Shown here: positions 45,919 through 52,774 of the stretch, in pieces
How the letters are laid out: each line of letters begins with the position of its first letter
How positions within the stretch are numbered: the stretch's first letter is position 1
Source of the DNA: Puniceicoccaceae bacterium 5H
Lineage (GTDB): Bacteria > Verrucomicrobiota > Verrucomicrobiia > Opitutales > Oceanipulchritudinaceae
Reading direction: 5' to 3'
DNA length: 64,000 nt
Assembly: GCA_009772895.1 (NCBI GenBank)
Contig: WOUP01000001.1
Coordinates: 310,001 to 374,000, forward strand
Notes under the pieces: generated by a model
What the model saw: only the letters and a program-made list of their open reading frames with translations
Told to the model about the DNA's origin: nothing
The model's database searches: none
Program-made: the position numbers and the translations under genes

Positions 45919-46271
45919 TGGGTGGACCAATCGAACGGAAACAGTCGGAGCAGGTGGCAGCACCTGAGAACGGCTGTCGAGTGGGAAACGGAATAAGTCC
46001 GCGCAGCGGTGGACCTGAAGGGGCCATTATGCCGGATTCCTGCTCGATGGACGGGAAGACCACCCCCCACCCTCAATTACAGCAAGGGGAAAACACTGTT
46101 TTTCCCTTGCCCTGCCCCCCTGGCGAAGGGGAAAGCGTTCGCGTCAATGTGCGCCTTCGTGGAGCCGATGCGCGGAGGTTTCGGGCCGTCATGCGCGCTC
46201 GTCGGCAAACAAGCATCGGGACTGTGGGCCGCCAGCTGCTTACGGAATCATTGCGGGAGGTCGCATCATGA
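45918..46271 (+). CDS. Prophage ribbon-helix-helix protein with low-complexity N-terminus
   Basis: A 117-residue protein overlapping Zot by one base (TGATG) and the replication gene by four (ATGA). The last 45 residues (SVRVNVRLRGADARRFRAVM onward to LLTESLREVAS) fit a ribbon-helix-helix fold: one strand and two helices. The first 70 residues are Gly/Pro-rich and unconvincing. The DNA there contains a 12-bp hairpin (46082-46110), so part of this frame may serve an RNA or origin role instead. Likely a regulator of replication or copy number. Confidence 0.6.
   Translation: MGGPIERKQSEQVAAPENGCRVGNGISPRSGGPEGAIMPDSCSMDGKTTPHPQLQQGENTVFPLPCPPGEGESVRVNVRLRGADARRFRAVMRARRQTSIGTVGRQLLTESLREVAS
46082..46110 (+). 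repeat. 12-bp hairpin within the zot-rep interval
   Basis: GCAAGGGGAAAA (46082-46093), loop CACTG, TTTTTCCCTTGC (46099-46110): twelve pairs with one G-T. C-rich and G-rich tracts flank it. It lies 158 bases before the replication-initiator start and is a candidate origin or regulatory stem-loop. Confidence 0.6.
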
Positions 46272-47245
46272 TCACGGTGAAACGGCGCATTCCACGCAGC
46301 TGGTTTCACCCGGTAGGGGCTCAGATTCGCGCAAAGGAAGTCCTGGCACGGATGCCGGATGTTACGGGCTGCCTATTCCTTACGCTTACGCTCGACCGTC
46401 AGCTTTTCGAGGGTCCGGCAGATGCCTTTGAGCATGGGCGAGATCGTATCCGGCGTATGATGCACAAGCTCAAGCTGTGGGTGCGCAAGGAGACGGGCCG
46501 CAAGCACCTGGAGCTGCCTTACTGCGTGAAGACCGAATTTCACCTGGGAGGATGGGAAGAATTCGTTCCGTTCGGGGGCTCTGGATCGGATTTAACTGAT
46601 CTAGAAGAAGATGCGGAAGGGTGGCCGCATTGGCATCTGATTGTCCGGCATCGAGGCTTCATCCCGTGGCAGGTCATCAAGGCGCTTTGGGATCTTGGTA
46701 TGATCGACATACAGCGCATTGAGAGCCAGCAGAACGCCCACTACCTTATGAAATATACGGTGAAAGACATCGAGGAAGTGCCTCAGTGGGTCAAAGAGCG
46801 TCGCCGGTTGCGCATCTGGCAAACATCGAGGGGCTTTTACGAGGACGAGTCAGCGCAAGAGGAGACCGAGGAGGAAGCGGACGCAGACGAGGAGGAAACG
46901 CAGGAGGATAAGACGACGATTGGCGAGCGCATTGACCAGTGGGAACACACGATGACGCTGATTGTGGCTGACGATGACGGACAGCAACAGGTGCGGACGT
47001 TGAAAGTTCATGTGCCTGTGCGTGATTGGTTTGATCTCCATGTCGCCCGCTTTGCCCGCCGCGGGCTTTATCATGGGCAAGGAATTGTTGAGCTGCGCAG
47101 CACACGGGACATGCAAAGCCTCTGGCACCCGGACTCTGACGAGTGGGAAATCTGCGAGCGTGGATGGCCGTTGTCTCTGTTCTTCCAGTGGAAATTTCAA
47201 CCGCGCGCCACGGTTGGCGAGCGAATAAAAGACGAACCGTTCTAA
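46268..47245 (+). CDS. HUH-family rolling-circle replication initiator
   Basis: A 325-residue endonuclease with the three motifs of rolling-circle initiators: motif 1 FLTLTLD (37-43), motif 2 WPHWHLIV with the metal-binding His-hydrophobic-His (121-123), and motif 3 YLMKYTVK (159-166) with candidate nucleophile Tyr159 or Tyr163 and the conserved Lys. It would nick the double-stranded phage form and start plus-strand synthesis. An acidic Glu/Asp-rich linker (about 195-225) follows the catalytic domain. The C-terminal 90 residues are unassigned. Confidence 0.88.
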   Translation: MITVKRRIPRSWFHPVGAQIRAKEVLARMPDVTGCLFLTLTLDRQLFEGPADAFEHGRDRIRRMMHKLKLWVRKETGRKHLELPYCVKTEFHLGGWEEFVPFGGSGSDLTDLEEDAEGWPHWHLIVRHRGFIPWQVIKALWDLGMIDIQRIESQQNAHYLMKYTVKDIEEVPQWVKERRRLRIWQTSRGFYEDESAQEETEEEADADEEETQEDKTTIGERIDQWEHTMTLIVADDDGQQQVRTLKVHVPVRDWFDLHVARFARRGLYHGQGIVELRSTRDMQSLWHPDSDEWEICERGWPLSLFFQWKFQPRATVGERIKDEPF

Positions 47246-47259
47246 TCTAATAACGTATC
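47239..47259 (+). promoter_or_regulatory. Leader shared with a second site at 48110
   Basis: GTTCTAATCTAATAACGTATC directly precedes the ATG of the putative ssDNA-binding gene. Nearly the same string, GTTCTATTAATCTAACGTAT followed by CA, precedes an ATG at 48133. A weaker form (CTGACGTAACA) precedes the coat-protein ATG. There is no Shine-Dalgarno sequence in any copy, so it may be a phage-specific translation or repression element. Confidence 0.5.
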
Positions 47260-47679
47260 ATGAAACAGGAAAATCAAACAAATCAACCGACCGTTCCGCA
47301 GCAATTGGGCATGTATCTGCATGTGGAAGCGGCTTTCTCTTCGGCGTGCCTGATTGAAACCACGGACCGCCAGACTAAGCGCCCTACAGGTTTTCAGGTG
47401 CTCGTTTCTCAGGAGTTCTTGACGGATCCCGGAATGTGCGAGGTGCGTGAGTATATCGACGTGCAGGATCCGCGTGTGGACGTGGACCTGGCTTTGTTCA
47501 AGACGGACCCTGTGGCGGCGGTGAAACGCTATCCCGCGTTGCAAAAGGGCCGTCGCTATCTGATGCGTGTCGGCTCGGGGAAGGCCATCGATGGCAAGTG
47601 GCGTTTTTCGCGGGCACAAGTCATGTGGGAAGAACAGGACCATCTGGCGGCGACTCCGACCAAGGCAAACGCGGTGTAA
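47260..47679 (+). CDS. Putative phage ssDNA-binding protein
   Basis: A 139-residue soluble protein 14 bases downstream of the replication initiator, where inoviruses encode the ssDNA-binding protein (pV). It is strand-rich with several aromatic/basic segments (QTKRPTGFQVLVSQEFL, GKWRFSRAQVMWEEQDH) compatible with an OB-like fold, but I see no diagnostic motif. It is followed by a very stable hairpin and the second coat gene. The assignment rests mainly on gene order. Confidence 0.55.
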   Translation: MKQENQTNQPTVPQQLGMYLHVEAAFSSACLIETTDRQTKRPTGFQVLVSQEFLTDPGMCEVREYIDVQDPRVDVDLALFKTDPVAAVKRYPALQKGRRYLMRVGSGKAIDGKWRFSRAQVMWEEQDHLAATPTKANAV

Positions 47680-47682
47680 TTC

Positions 47683-47738
47683 ATGGGCGGTAGGAGGGTT
47701 GCGGCGGCTATGCCGCCGCACCCTCCCCCGCCCATTTT
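47683..47738 (+). terminator. Very long GC-rich hairpin (terminator and/or packaging/origin element)
   Basis: ATGGGCGG, GGAGGGT and GCGGCGGC pair in order with GCCGCCGC, ACCCTCC and CCGCCCAT around a 3-base loop (TAT). One small internal loop and one bulge interrupt about 23 pairs. TTTT follows, as in a terminator. Filamentous phages also carry stable intergenic hairpins as packaging and origin signals, and either function is possible. Confidence 0.65.
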
Positions 47739-47771
47739 AGCTTGTCCAAATAATTCAATAACTGTCCCCTT

Positions 47772-48068
47772 ATGAAGGTAAAAGTAGCAATTGTGTGGCT
47801 GATGCTGCTGTTTGGAACGGTTCTGCATGGGCAGGAAGTTTCGGCAGTGCCATCGGATTCGGAGTTTGAGGCGATCATTTCCTTGGCAAAGACGGTGTTC
47901 ATCGCCGCAGCAGGTCTGTCAATCGGCATGGCGGTTTACGTCTATACGAAACATCAGGTGATGGACCCGGATGAACGCCGCATGTGGAAGAAGCGCCTGG
48001 AAGTGGGAGATCACAGCGATCAGGAAGCATACGATCGCCGGAAGCGCGAGCTGGATAGCTCTTGGTAA
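47772..48068 (+). CDS. Second pVIII-like coat protein paralogue with signal peptide
   Basis: A 98-residue protein: signal peptide (MKVKVAIVWLMLLFGTVLHG), acidic segment (SAVPSDSEFEAII), membrane helix (KTVFIAAAGLSIGMAVYVY) and a charged tail of about 35 residues (HQVMDPDERRMWKKRLE onward). The helix shares VFIAAAGL and the preceding [DE]F-x-x-II spacing with the 53-residue coat protein at 42292. About 14 of 34 positions are identical, so the two are paralogues. This one has a cleavable leader like Ff pVIII and a longer C-terminal tail, and could be an alternative or minor coat subunit. Confidence 0.75.
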   Translation: MKVKVAIVWLMLLFGTVLHGQEVSAVPSDSEFEAIISLAKTVFIAAAGLSIGMAVYVYTKHQVMDPDERRMWKKRLEVGDHSDQEAYDRRKRELDSSW

Positions 48069-48073
48069 AAAAG

Positions 48074-48107
48074 AGAACGCCCCGGAAGTGGGATTCCGGA
48101 GCGTTCT
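48074..48107 (-). terminator. 14-bp hairpin, leftward terminator
   Basis: AGAACGC, one mismatch, CCGGAA pair with TTCCGG and GCGTTCT around a short loop. On the minus strand it is followed by CTTTTTTACC, so it can end leftward transcription from the repressor gene. On the plus strand it follows the second coat gene but lacks a T-run. Confidence 0.65.
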
Positions 48108-48132
48108 ACCGTTCTATTAATCTAACGTATCA

Positions 48133-48231
48133 ATGAAAAAGTTATTATCGGCGTGCGAATTTTTCAAGCTCGGCGAAAGCATTATAAAGCCGTTCGGCGG
48201 GTATTCGAGAAACTACTTCTCCGGCTTGTGA
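48133..48231 (+). CDS. Possible 32-aa ORF behind the duplicated phage leader
   Basis: An ATG follows the second copy of the phage leader (48110-48132) and opens a 32-codon frame (MKKLLSACEFFKLGESIIK and on) ending in TGA. It runs antisense to the 3' end of the repressor gene. The shared leader and the ATGAAA start are the only support; it may be a remnant of a duplicated gene start. Confidence 0.25.
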   Translation: MKKLLSACEFFKLGESIIKPFGGYSRNYFSGL

Positions 48232-48342
48232 AAGGATCGACGAAGCGGTGGTGCCTCTTTCCGTCGCGACGTGGCGCAGACGCTGCCATGCTTCTTCAGG
48301 GATTCGGATCTGCACACTGTGGGCGTTCAAGGCGGCTTTCAT
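48145..48342 (-). CDS. Prophage ribbon-helix-helix repressor (leftward)
   Basis: A 65-residue protein with a CopG/Arc-like pattern: strand SVQIRIPEEAW, helix LRHVATERG, turn, helix ASSILSQAGEVV, then a short C-terminal helix. The ATG at 48342 begins MKAALNAHSVQIRI; an upstream in-frame start (48396) would run into the operator region. It is the only gene on the opposite strand, beside attR, with a repeated operator-like array upstream. It is therefore the likely lysogeny or copy-control repressor, analogous in position to RstR of CTX phage though not in fold. Confidence 0.72.
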   Translation of the reverse strand: MKAALNAHSVQIRIPEEAWQRLRHVATERGTTASSILSQAGEVVSRIPAERLYNAFAELEKFARR

Positions 48343-48361
48343 AGGGCTTAGAAACGAAAAA

Positions 48362-48441
48362 TAAACTGGTTTGGCAAGGAAACAAACCGTTGACAAACCG
48401 ATTTCAAACTGATTTGGTAGTAATCACAAACTAATTTGGTA
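48362..48441. promoter_or_regulatory. Operator array upstream of the repressor
   Basis: Five related boxes: TAAACTGGTTTGG (48362), CAAACCGTTG (48383), CAAACCGATTT (48394), CAAACTGATTTGGTA (48405) and CAAACTAATTTGGTA (48427). Each good copy has inverted halves CAAA....TTTG. Starts fall at steps of 21, 11, 11 and 22 bases, so all boxes lie on one face of the helix. A rightward TTGACA (-35-like, 48390-48395) is buried among them, with only a poor -10 (TTTGGT) 17 bases on. Autorepression by the adjacent ribbon-helix-helix protein is likely. Confidence 0.65.
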
Positions 48442-48460
48442 TGGATTAGCATGTCGCTCT

Positions 48461-48479
48461 TCCATATTGTGCATGATTT
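48461..48479 (+). repeat. attR copy of the 19-bp direct repeat
   Basis: TCCATATTGTGCATGATTT, identical to 41829-41847. The 11 bases before it (CATGTCGCTCT) do not resemble a XerD half-site, unlike the left boundary. This end therefore carries the phage's degenerate XerD side joined to the chromosomal XerC arm. Confidence 0.85.
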
Positions 48480-48543
48480 ACTGTCGGGATACTGAATCGC
48501 TGTGCTTTGGTCCGTGCTTCGAGTTTTGGTGCGACTGCCGGCC

Positions 48544-49635
48544 CTACATGACGAAGTCGACTTCGGTAGCAGATAGATCCGGGTCTTCCACGATGGGATC
48601 TTCGGATTGAGATAGTGGCGTGCCAGGTTCATTCGAGGTGCCTTCCCGGGTCTCGGAGTCGGTCTCGCCTTGTTGCTCCAGCGGTGCTGCATCGCTGAAG
48701 GCGTCCTGTCCCTCCGGGAAAGTCGCCTCGATCAATCCTGAGGTGTTTTGGACCGTGCTCTCAATATCTTCCCGATCGTTCTCGGGCAGCACGCCAGAAG
48801 TAATGGTCCGCTCGGATGCCCCAGGTTCACGGGTATCGTCGGAGTTTTCCCCCTCGGGCACGGTTCGCACCTCTGCCGTATTGCCCGGCGTCACGAGCAT
48901 GCGTTGTGGCTCTGAGTCGTCGCCCTCCTGCATGTCTGTCTCCGTCGAAACCTCGACTGCCCCTTCGGTCGTGGAGACATTCATCGCCATATCCTCGTCC
49001 TCTTCTGTAGAGGAATCGGATCCTTCATCGAAATTCTCCGGAGCCTCCAGCAAACGGGTCACTGCTCCTTCTTCATTAATGCTGGCGTAGCTGAAATCCT
49101 CTCCTTCGCCAAGGGAGACGGAATCCGCGTCGCTGCCCGAATTTACGTTCAGATCTATCGCGCCATCCCAGACAGCCAGGAACGTATCACCGTTGATCAG
49201 CTCGATTTCAAAGTGCGTGCCCTTTACACTGGTGCTACCCACTAGCGTGTGCACCTCGTAGCTGGAGCCGGGCTGGAGTTTCTTGACGTTGGAAACCACG
49301 CGACCGGCATATAGCTGTAAATGGATGTCGCTGGTACCGCCGTCTTCCTGTTGCTGCAAGTCGTCGAAGTAGACGATTGAATTCGGCATCAACGTGGCTT
49401 GCGTGCCCGTGGAAAACAAGATGACTGCGGTCGTGCCTTCGCGCGTGCGGATGGCTTCGCCCTCGTAGAGCTGTCCGTTTTCGAATGGCGCGCGCAGATG
49501 GCCGCTGCGATCCATAATCTGGTAATCGCCCGAGGCATCTACCAATCGGACATAAACCGGGGTATTCGTGGAAGCCAACAAGGCTGGAGCCACGGCAAGA
49601 AGTGCTAAAACGGGGAAACAGCGAGAAGTAGACAT
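48544..49635 (-). CDS. FecR-domain secreted protein
   Basis: A 363-residue exported protein (signal peptide MSTSRCFPVLALLAVAPALL, cut near LAS). Residues about 50-170 form a FecR domain: LRAPFENGQLYEGEAIRTRE, ATLMPNSIVYFDDL, GRVVSNVKKLQPGSSYEV and HTLVGSTSVKGTHFEIEL. The rest is very acidic and low in complexity (Glu, Asp, Ser, Thr), probably disordered. Without a membrane helix or sigma-factor partner nearby it is unlikely to be a classical iron-transport regulator. It is the first host gene right of the prophage. Confidence 0.8.
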   Translation of the reverse strand: MSTSRCFPVLALLAVAPALLASTNTPVYVRLVDASGDYQIMDRSGHLRAPFENGQLYEGEAIRTREGTTAVILFSTGTQATLMPNSIVYFDDLQQQEDGGTSDIHLQLYAGRVVSNVKKLQPGSSYEVHTLVGSTSVKGTHFEIELINGDTFLAVWDGAIDLNVNSGSDADSVSLGEGEDFSYASINEEGAVTRLLEAPENFDEGSDSSTEEDEDMAMNVSTTEGAVEVSTETDMQEGDDSEPQRMLVTPGNTAEVRTVPEGENSDDTREPGASERTITSGVLPENDREDIESTVQNTSGLIEATFPEGQDAFSDAAPLEQQGETDSETREGTSNEPGTPLSQSEDPIVEDPDLSATEVDFVM

Positions 49636-49735
49636 AAGGAGGTCGAATAGGCAGATAATCTGCGCTTCTGCAGATCGGCTGTTTACCCTATATCTTTAGA
49701 GGCAAGAGCCCCCTACCCGTTTTTCGTCGTGCGCC

Positions 49736-50965
49736 CTACTCCGACAATCCCCAGCGCGGGCTGATCGGATAGTAGATGAAACCTGCCCGGCCGACCATCG
49801 AACGCTCTGGCACAAAACCCCAGAAGCGGCTGTCGAGGCTCTCGTCGGAATTGTCGCCGAGGGCGAAGTAATTGCCTTCCGGCACCGTAAACATGTCGCC
49901 GGGGTAGCGAGACGGACTGCCGCGAAACTGCGGATCGTCCCCACGGAGATAGCCTTCGTATTCGCCCTCCTGCGCGGCGTTTTTAGCGAAGGCGTCGGCT
50001 CCTTCGATCGGCTTGCCATTGCGCAGGACCACCGGCGGCTGGATCTCGATGGTGTCGCCTTCGGTGCCCACCAGGCGCTTGATGTAGTATTTGCCCCGTT
50101 CGCCATCGGACATGCCGGGCACGTTGGTGGTATCGAAGACCACGGCATCACCGACCTCGGGCTTCACGAAGTGGTAGCTCATACGGTCGACAAAAAGCTG
50201 GTCGCCCGTCAAAATATCCCAGGAAAGCATGGTATCGCCCGCCTGAACCTGTTTGCCCGTAGCGATGGCCCGGTGGCCATTCACGATCGTCTCGCGGGCG
50301 CGCCCCTGTTGCACCAGATCTTCCAACAGCGGACGCGGGTCGTATTCCATGGGCACATTGGCCTGGACGGATTGACCACCCACGGAAAGCCAGACCGGCT
50401 TTTTCTGCGACGGGATGACGAACATGCTGCGCCCGGCAATGGCGTCTTCCTGGCTCGGCCACACCCAGACGACCTCTCCGCTGGCCGGAGCTTTCAGCTC
50501 GAAATGCTGCGTGCCCCTACCCAACTTGCGTACCCATTTCCAGACGCCGGACGGCTCTTCCGCCGGGTCATCGTAGACCTCCGTCGTCATGCCATGATAC
50601 GTGGGGTACATGGAATTGGTCGGGATCTTCATCGGCTGGAAGTAGAACTGACGAATGCCCAGGGCGACGATGGTCATGACCAGCAGGGTTTCCAGCCAGT
50701 CGGCCTTGCTGTCCTTGGGATAATAGTAGCCGCCCGTCTTTTTCAGGATCGGCTCCAAACGGTCGATCGCATCTTCATAGGGCTTTACTTCGTTGGGCTT
50801 CTCCTTCACCACGCGCTTCAATTCGGCGCGGGCCTCCGTCAACTCCATCAGCTCATCGGCGGGCAAAAGATCGCGGCGGTAATGGTAGACCTTGCCGGCG
50901 ATCTCGAGCCAATCCTTGGCGATTCTGCGCGCTTTCCGGGGCGATGAAGTAGACGAGTCAGTCAT
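49736..50965 (-). CDS. lepB: Signal peptidase I with a large internal insertion
   Basis: A 409-residue S26 family signal peptidase. A helical, charged N-terminal 85 residues precede one membrane helix (WLETLLVMTIVALGIRQFYF). The catalytic Ser lies in KIPTNSMYPT (near residue 118) and the Lys in GKYYIKRLVG (near 296). The C-terminal box is FALGDNSDESLDSRFWGFVP. The Ser-Lys interval is about 178 residues against roughly 55 in E. coli LepB, so a large extra domain is present. The ATG at 50965 shares one base with the lepA stop (TGATG); a TTG at 50968 is less likely. Confidence 0.93.
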   Translation of the reverse strand: MTDSSTSSPRKARRIAKDWLEIAGKVYHYRRDLLPADELMELTEARAELKRVVKEKPNEVKPYEDAIDRLEPILKKTGGYYYPKDSKADWLETLLVMTIVALGIRQFYFQPMKIPTNSMYPTYHGMTTEVYDDPAEEPSGVWKWVRKLGRGTQHFELKAPASGEVVWVWPSQEDAIAGRSMFVIPSQKKPVWLSVGGQSVQANVPMEYDPRPLLEDLVQQGRARETIVNGHRAIATGKQVQAGDTMLSWDILTGDQLFVDRMSYHFVKPEVGDAVVFDTTNVPGMSDGERGKYYIKRLVGTEGDTIEIQPPVVLRNGKPIEGADAFAKNAAQEGEYEGYLRGDDPQFRGSPSRYPGDMFTVPEGNYFALGDNSDESLDSRFWGFVPERSMVGRAGFIYYPISPRWGLSE

Positions 50966-52767
50966 CAATTGCTGGTTTTGAGGATGTCGATGAAGGCTTC
51001 TTGCGGGATCGCGACCTTGCCGATCTGCTTCATGCGCTTCTTACCTTCTTTCTGCTTTTCCAGCAGCTTCTTTTTACGCGTAATGTCACCCCCGTAGCAC
51101 TTGGCGGTCACATCCTTGCGCATGGCGCCGAGCGTTTCGCGGGCCACGACCTTGCCACCAATGGCGGCCTGAATCGCGACCTTGAAAAGCTGTCGGGGCA
51201 AGATGTCCTTGAGTTTTTCGCACAGTTGCCGCCCGCGTGCCTCTGCCTTGTCGCGGTGCACGATGCTGGAAAAAGCGTCGACAATGTCGCTGTTCACCAG
51301 GATGTCGAGCTTCACGAGGCTGGCCTCCTGATAATCGGCAAAGTCGTAGTCGAAGGAGCCGTAGCCCTTGGTGATGCTCTTGAGGCGATCGTTGAAATCG
51401 ATCAGGATTTCGTTGAGCGGCATGGTGGCCGTCATCATCACGCGGTCGGCGTCAAGGGTCTCGGTATCCTCGATCATGGCGCGCTTTTCCATCAAGAGGG
51501 CCATCACGTCGCCCATGTGAGCGCTCGGGAAGTGGATCGTAGCCTTGATCGTCGGCTCGTAAATCGCCTCGATTTCGCTCGGGTCGGGCAAATAGGCGGG
51601 GTTCTGCACCTCCATCTTTTCGCCGTCGCTCTTGATCACGTGGTAGACGACGCTCGGATAGGTCGAAATGATGTCGAGGTCGTATTCGCGGCGGATCCGC
51701 TCGACCACGATCTCCATGTGCAAAAGGCCGAGGAAGCCGCAACGGAAACCGAAGCCCAGCGCCACCGAGCTCTCGGAGGCGTAGGTAAAGGCCGCGTCGT
51801 TGAGGCGCAGCTTGGCCACGCTCGCCTTGAGCTTTTCGTAATCCGAGGTGTCGATCGGATATATGCCGGCGTATACCATCGGACGCACCTCCTGGTAGCC
51901 TGGCAGCATCTTTTCTGCCGGGCTCTCGGCGTGCGTGATCGTGTCGCCGATCTTGATGTCCGCAACTTCCTTGATGTTGGTCACGAGGTAACCCACGCAG
52001 CCTTCAAAGAGCTCGTCCTGGGGCTTCTGGCGCGGCGAAAAGATCCCGACTTCCTTGATCTCGGTCTGCGTGCCGTCGCTCATCATGACGACCTTGTCAC
52101 CCCGCTTGATATTGCCCGAGAAGACGCGCACGTAGCAGATCACCCCCTTGTAGGCATCATACACGCAGTCAAAGATCAGCACCCGGGTGTGGCCGTAGTC
52201 GGCCCAGCGGGGCTTCGGGATGCGCTGGACGATTGCCTCCAGAATCTCCGGGATGCCCTTTCCGACCTTGGCGCTGGCCATGATGGCGTCTTCGGCCGGC
52301 AGCGCCAGGATGTCTTCGAGTTGCCCCTGGATCTTGGGCACGTCGGCACTCGGCAGGTCAACCTTGTTGATCACCGGGATGATCTCCATGTTGAGCGCCA
52401 TGGCCAGATTGGCGTTGGCAACCGTCTGCGCTTCGATGCCCTGAGCCGCATCCACCAGCAGCAGCGCGCCTTCGCAGGCGGCCAGACTGCGGGAGACTTC
52501 ATAGGAGAAGTCTACGTGCCCCGGGGTGTCGATCAAGTTGAAGATGTAGGCCTCGCCCTTGTCGTTGACGTATTTGAGCGTGACCGGGTGGCTCTTGATC
52601 GTGATCCCGCGCTCGCGCTCCAGGTCCATGGCGTCGAGCAACTGGGCCTTCATTTCACGCAGTTCGACGGTCTGGGTAGCCTCCAGGAGGCGGTCACTCA
52701 GGGTCGTCTTGCCGTGATCGATGTGGGCAATGATGCAAAAATTGCGGATGCGGGAAAGCTGACTCAT
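50965..52767 (-). CDS. lepA: Elongation factor 4 (LepA)
   Basis: A 600-residue translational GTPase. G1 is FCIIAHIDHGKTTLSDRLLE, G3 NLIDTPGHVDFSYEVSRSLA and G4 PVINKVDLPSADV. The LepA-specific C-terminal domain shows TYPSVVYHV, AKCYGGDITRKKKLLEKQKE and GKKRMKQIGKVAIPQEAFI. It acts on stalled or mis-translocated ribosomes. The ATG at 52767 starts the standard N-terminus. It is translationally coupled to lepB downstream, the usual lepA-lepB arrangement. Confidence 0.97.
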   Translation of the reverse strand: MSQLSRIRNFCIIAHIDHGKTTLSDRLLEATQTVELREMKAQLLDAMDLERERGITIKSHPVTLKYVNDKGEAYIFNLIDTPGHVDFSYEVSRSLAACEGALLLVDAAQGIEAQTVANANLAMALNMEIIPVINKVDLPSADVPKIQGQLEDILALPAEDAIMASAKVGKGIPEILEAIVQRIPKPRWADYGHTRVLIFDCVYDAYKGVICYVRVFSGNIKRGDKVVMMSDGTQTEIKEVGIFSPRQKPQDELFEGCVGYLVTNIKEVADIKIGDTITHAESPAEKMLPGYQEVRPMVYAGIYPIDTSDYEKLKASVAKLRLNDAAFTYASESSVALGFGFRCGFLGLLHMEIVVERIRREYDLDIISTYPSVVYHVIKSDGEKMEVQNPAYLPDPSEIEAIYEPTIKATIHFPSAHMGDVMALLMEKRAMIEDTETLDADRVMMTATMPLNEILIDFNDRLKSITKGYGSFDYDFADYQEASLVKLDILVNSDIVDAFSSIVHRDKAEARGRQLCEKLKDILPRQLFKVAIQAAIGGKVVARETLGAMRKDVTAKCYGGDITRKKKLLEKQKEGKKRMKQIGKVAIPQEAFIDILKTSN

Positions 52768-52774
52768 ATACAGA

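Larger units (their letters stand above)
41829..48479 (+). mobile_element. Filamentous phage (inovirus) prophage integrated at a dif-like site
   Basis: About 6.63 kb between 19-bp direct repeats, within the usual inovirus genome range. It encodes the expected inovirus modules: leaderless and signal-peptide major coat proteins, a large pIII-like minor coat protein, a small membrane protein, a Zot/pI morphogenesis ATPase, an HUH replication initiator, a putative ssDNA-binding protein and ribbon-helix-helix regulators. No integrase, transposase or pIV secretin is present, so XerC/XerD and a host secretin are the likely helpers. All genes except the terminal repressor run rightward. Genes appear intact, so it may be active. 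Confidence 0.88.

Noticed and set aside
47686-47694. GGCGGTAG string matching the ops/JUMPstart core
   Set aside because: It is part of the long phage hairpin arm, not upstream of a polysaccharide operon, and the match is only 8 bases.
48450-48460. A XerD half-site at the right prophage boundary
   Set aside because: CATGTCGCTCT shows no meaningful match to ATTAGACATAA; the right end has only the central region and XerC arm.
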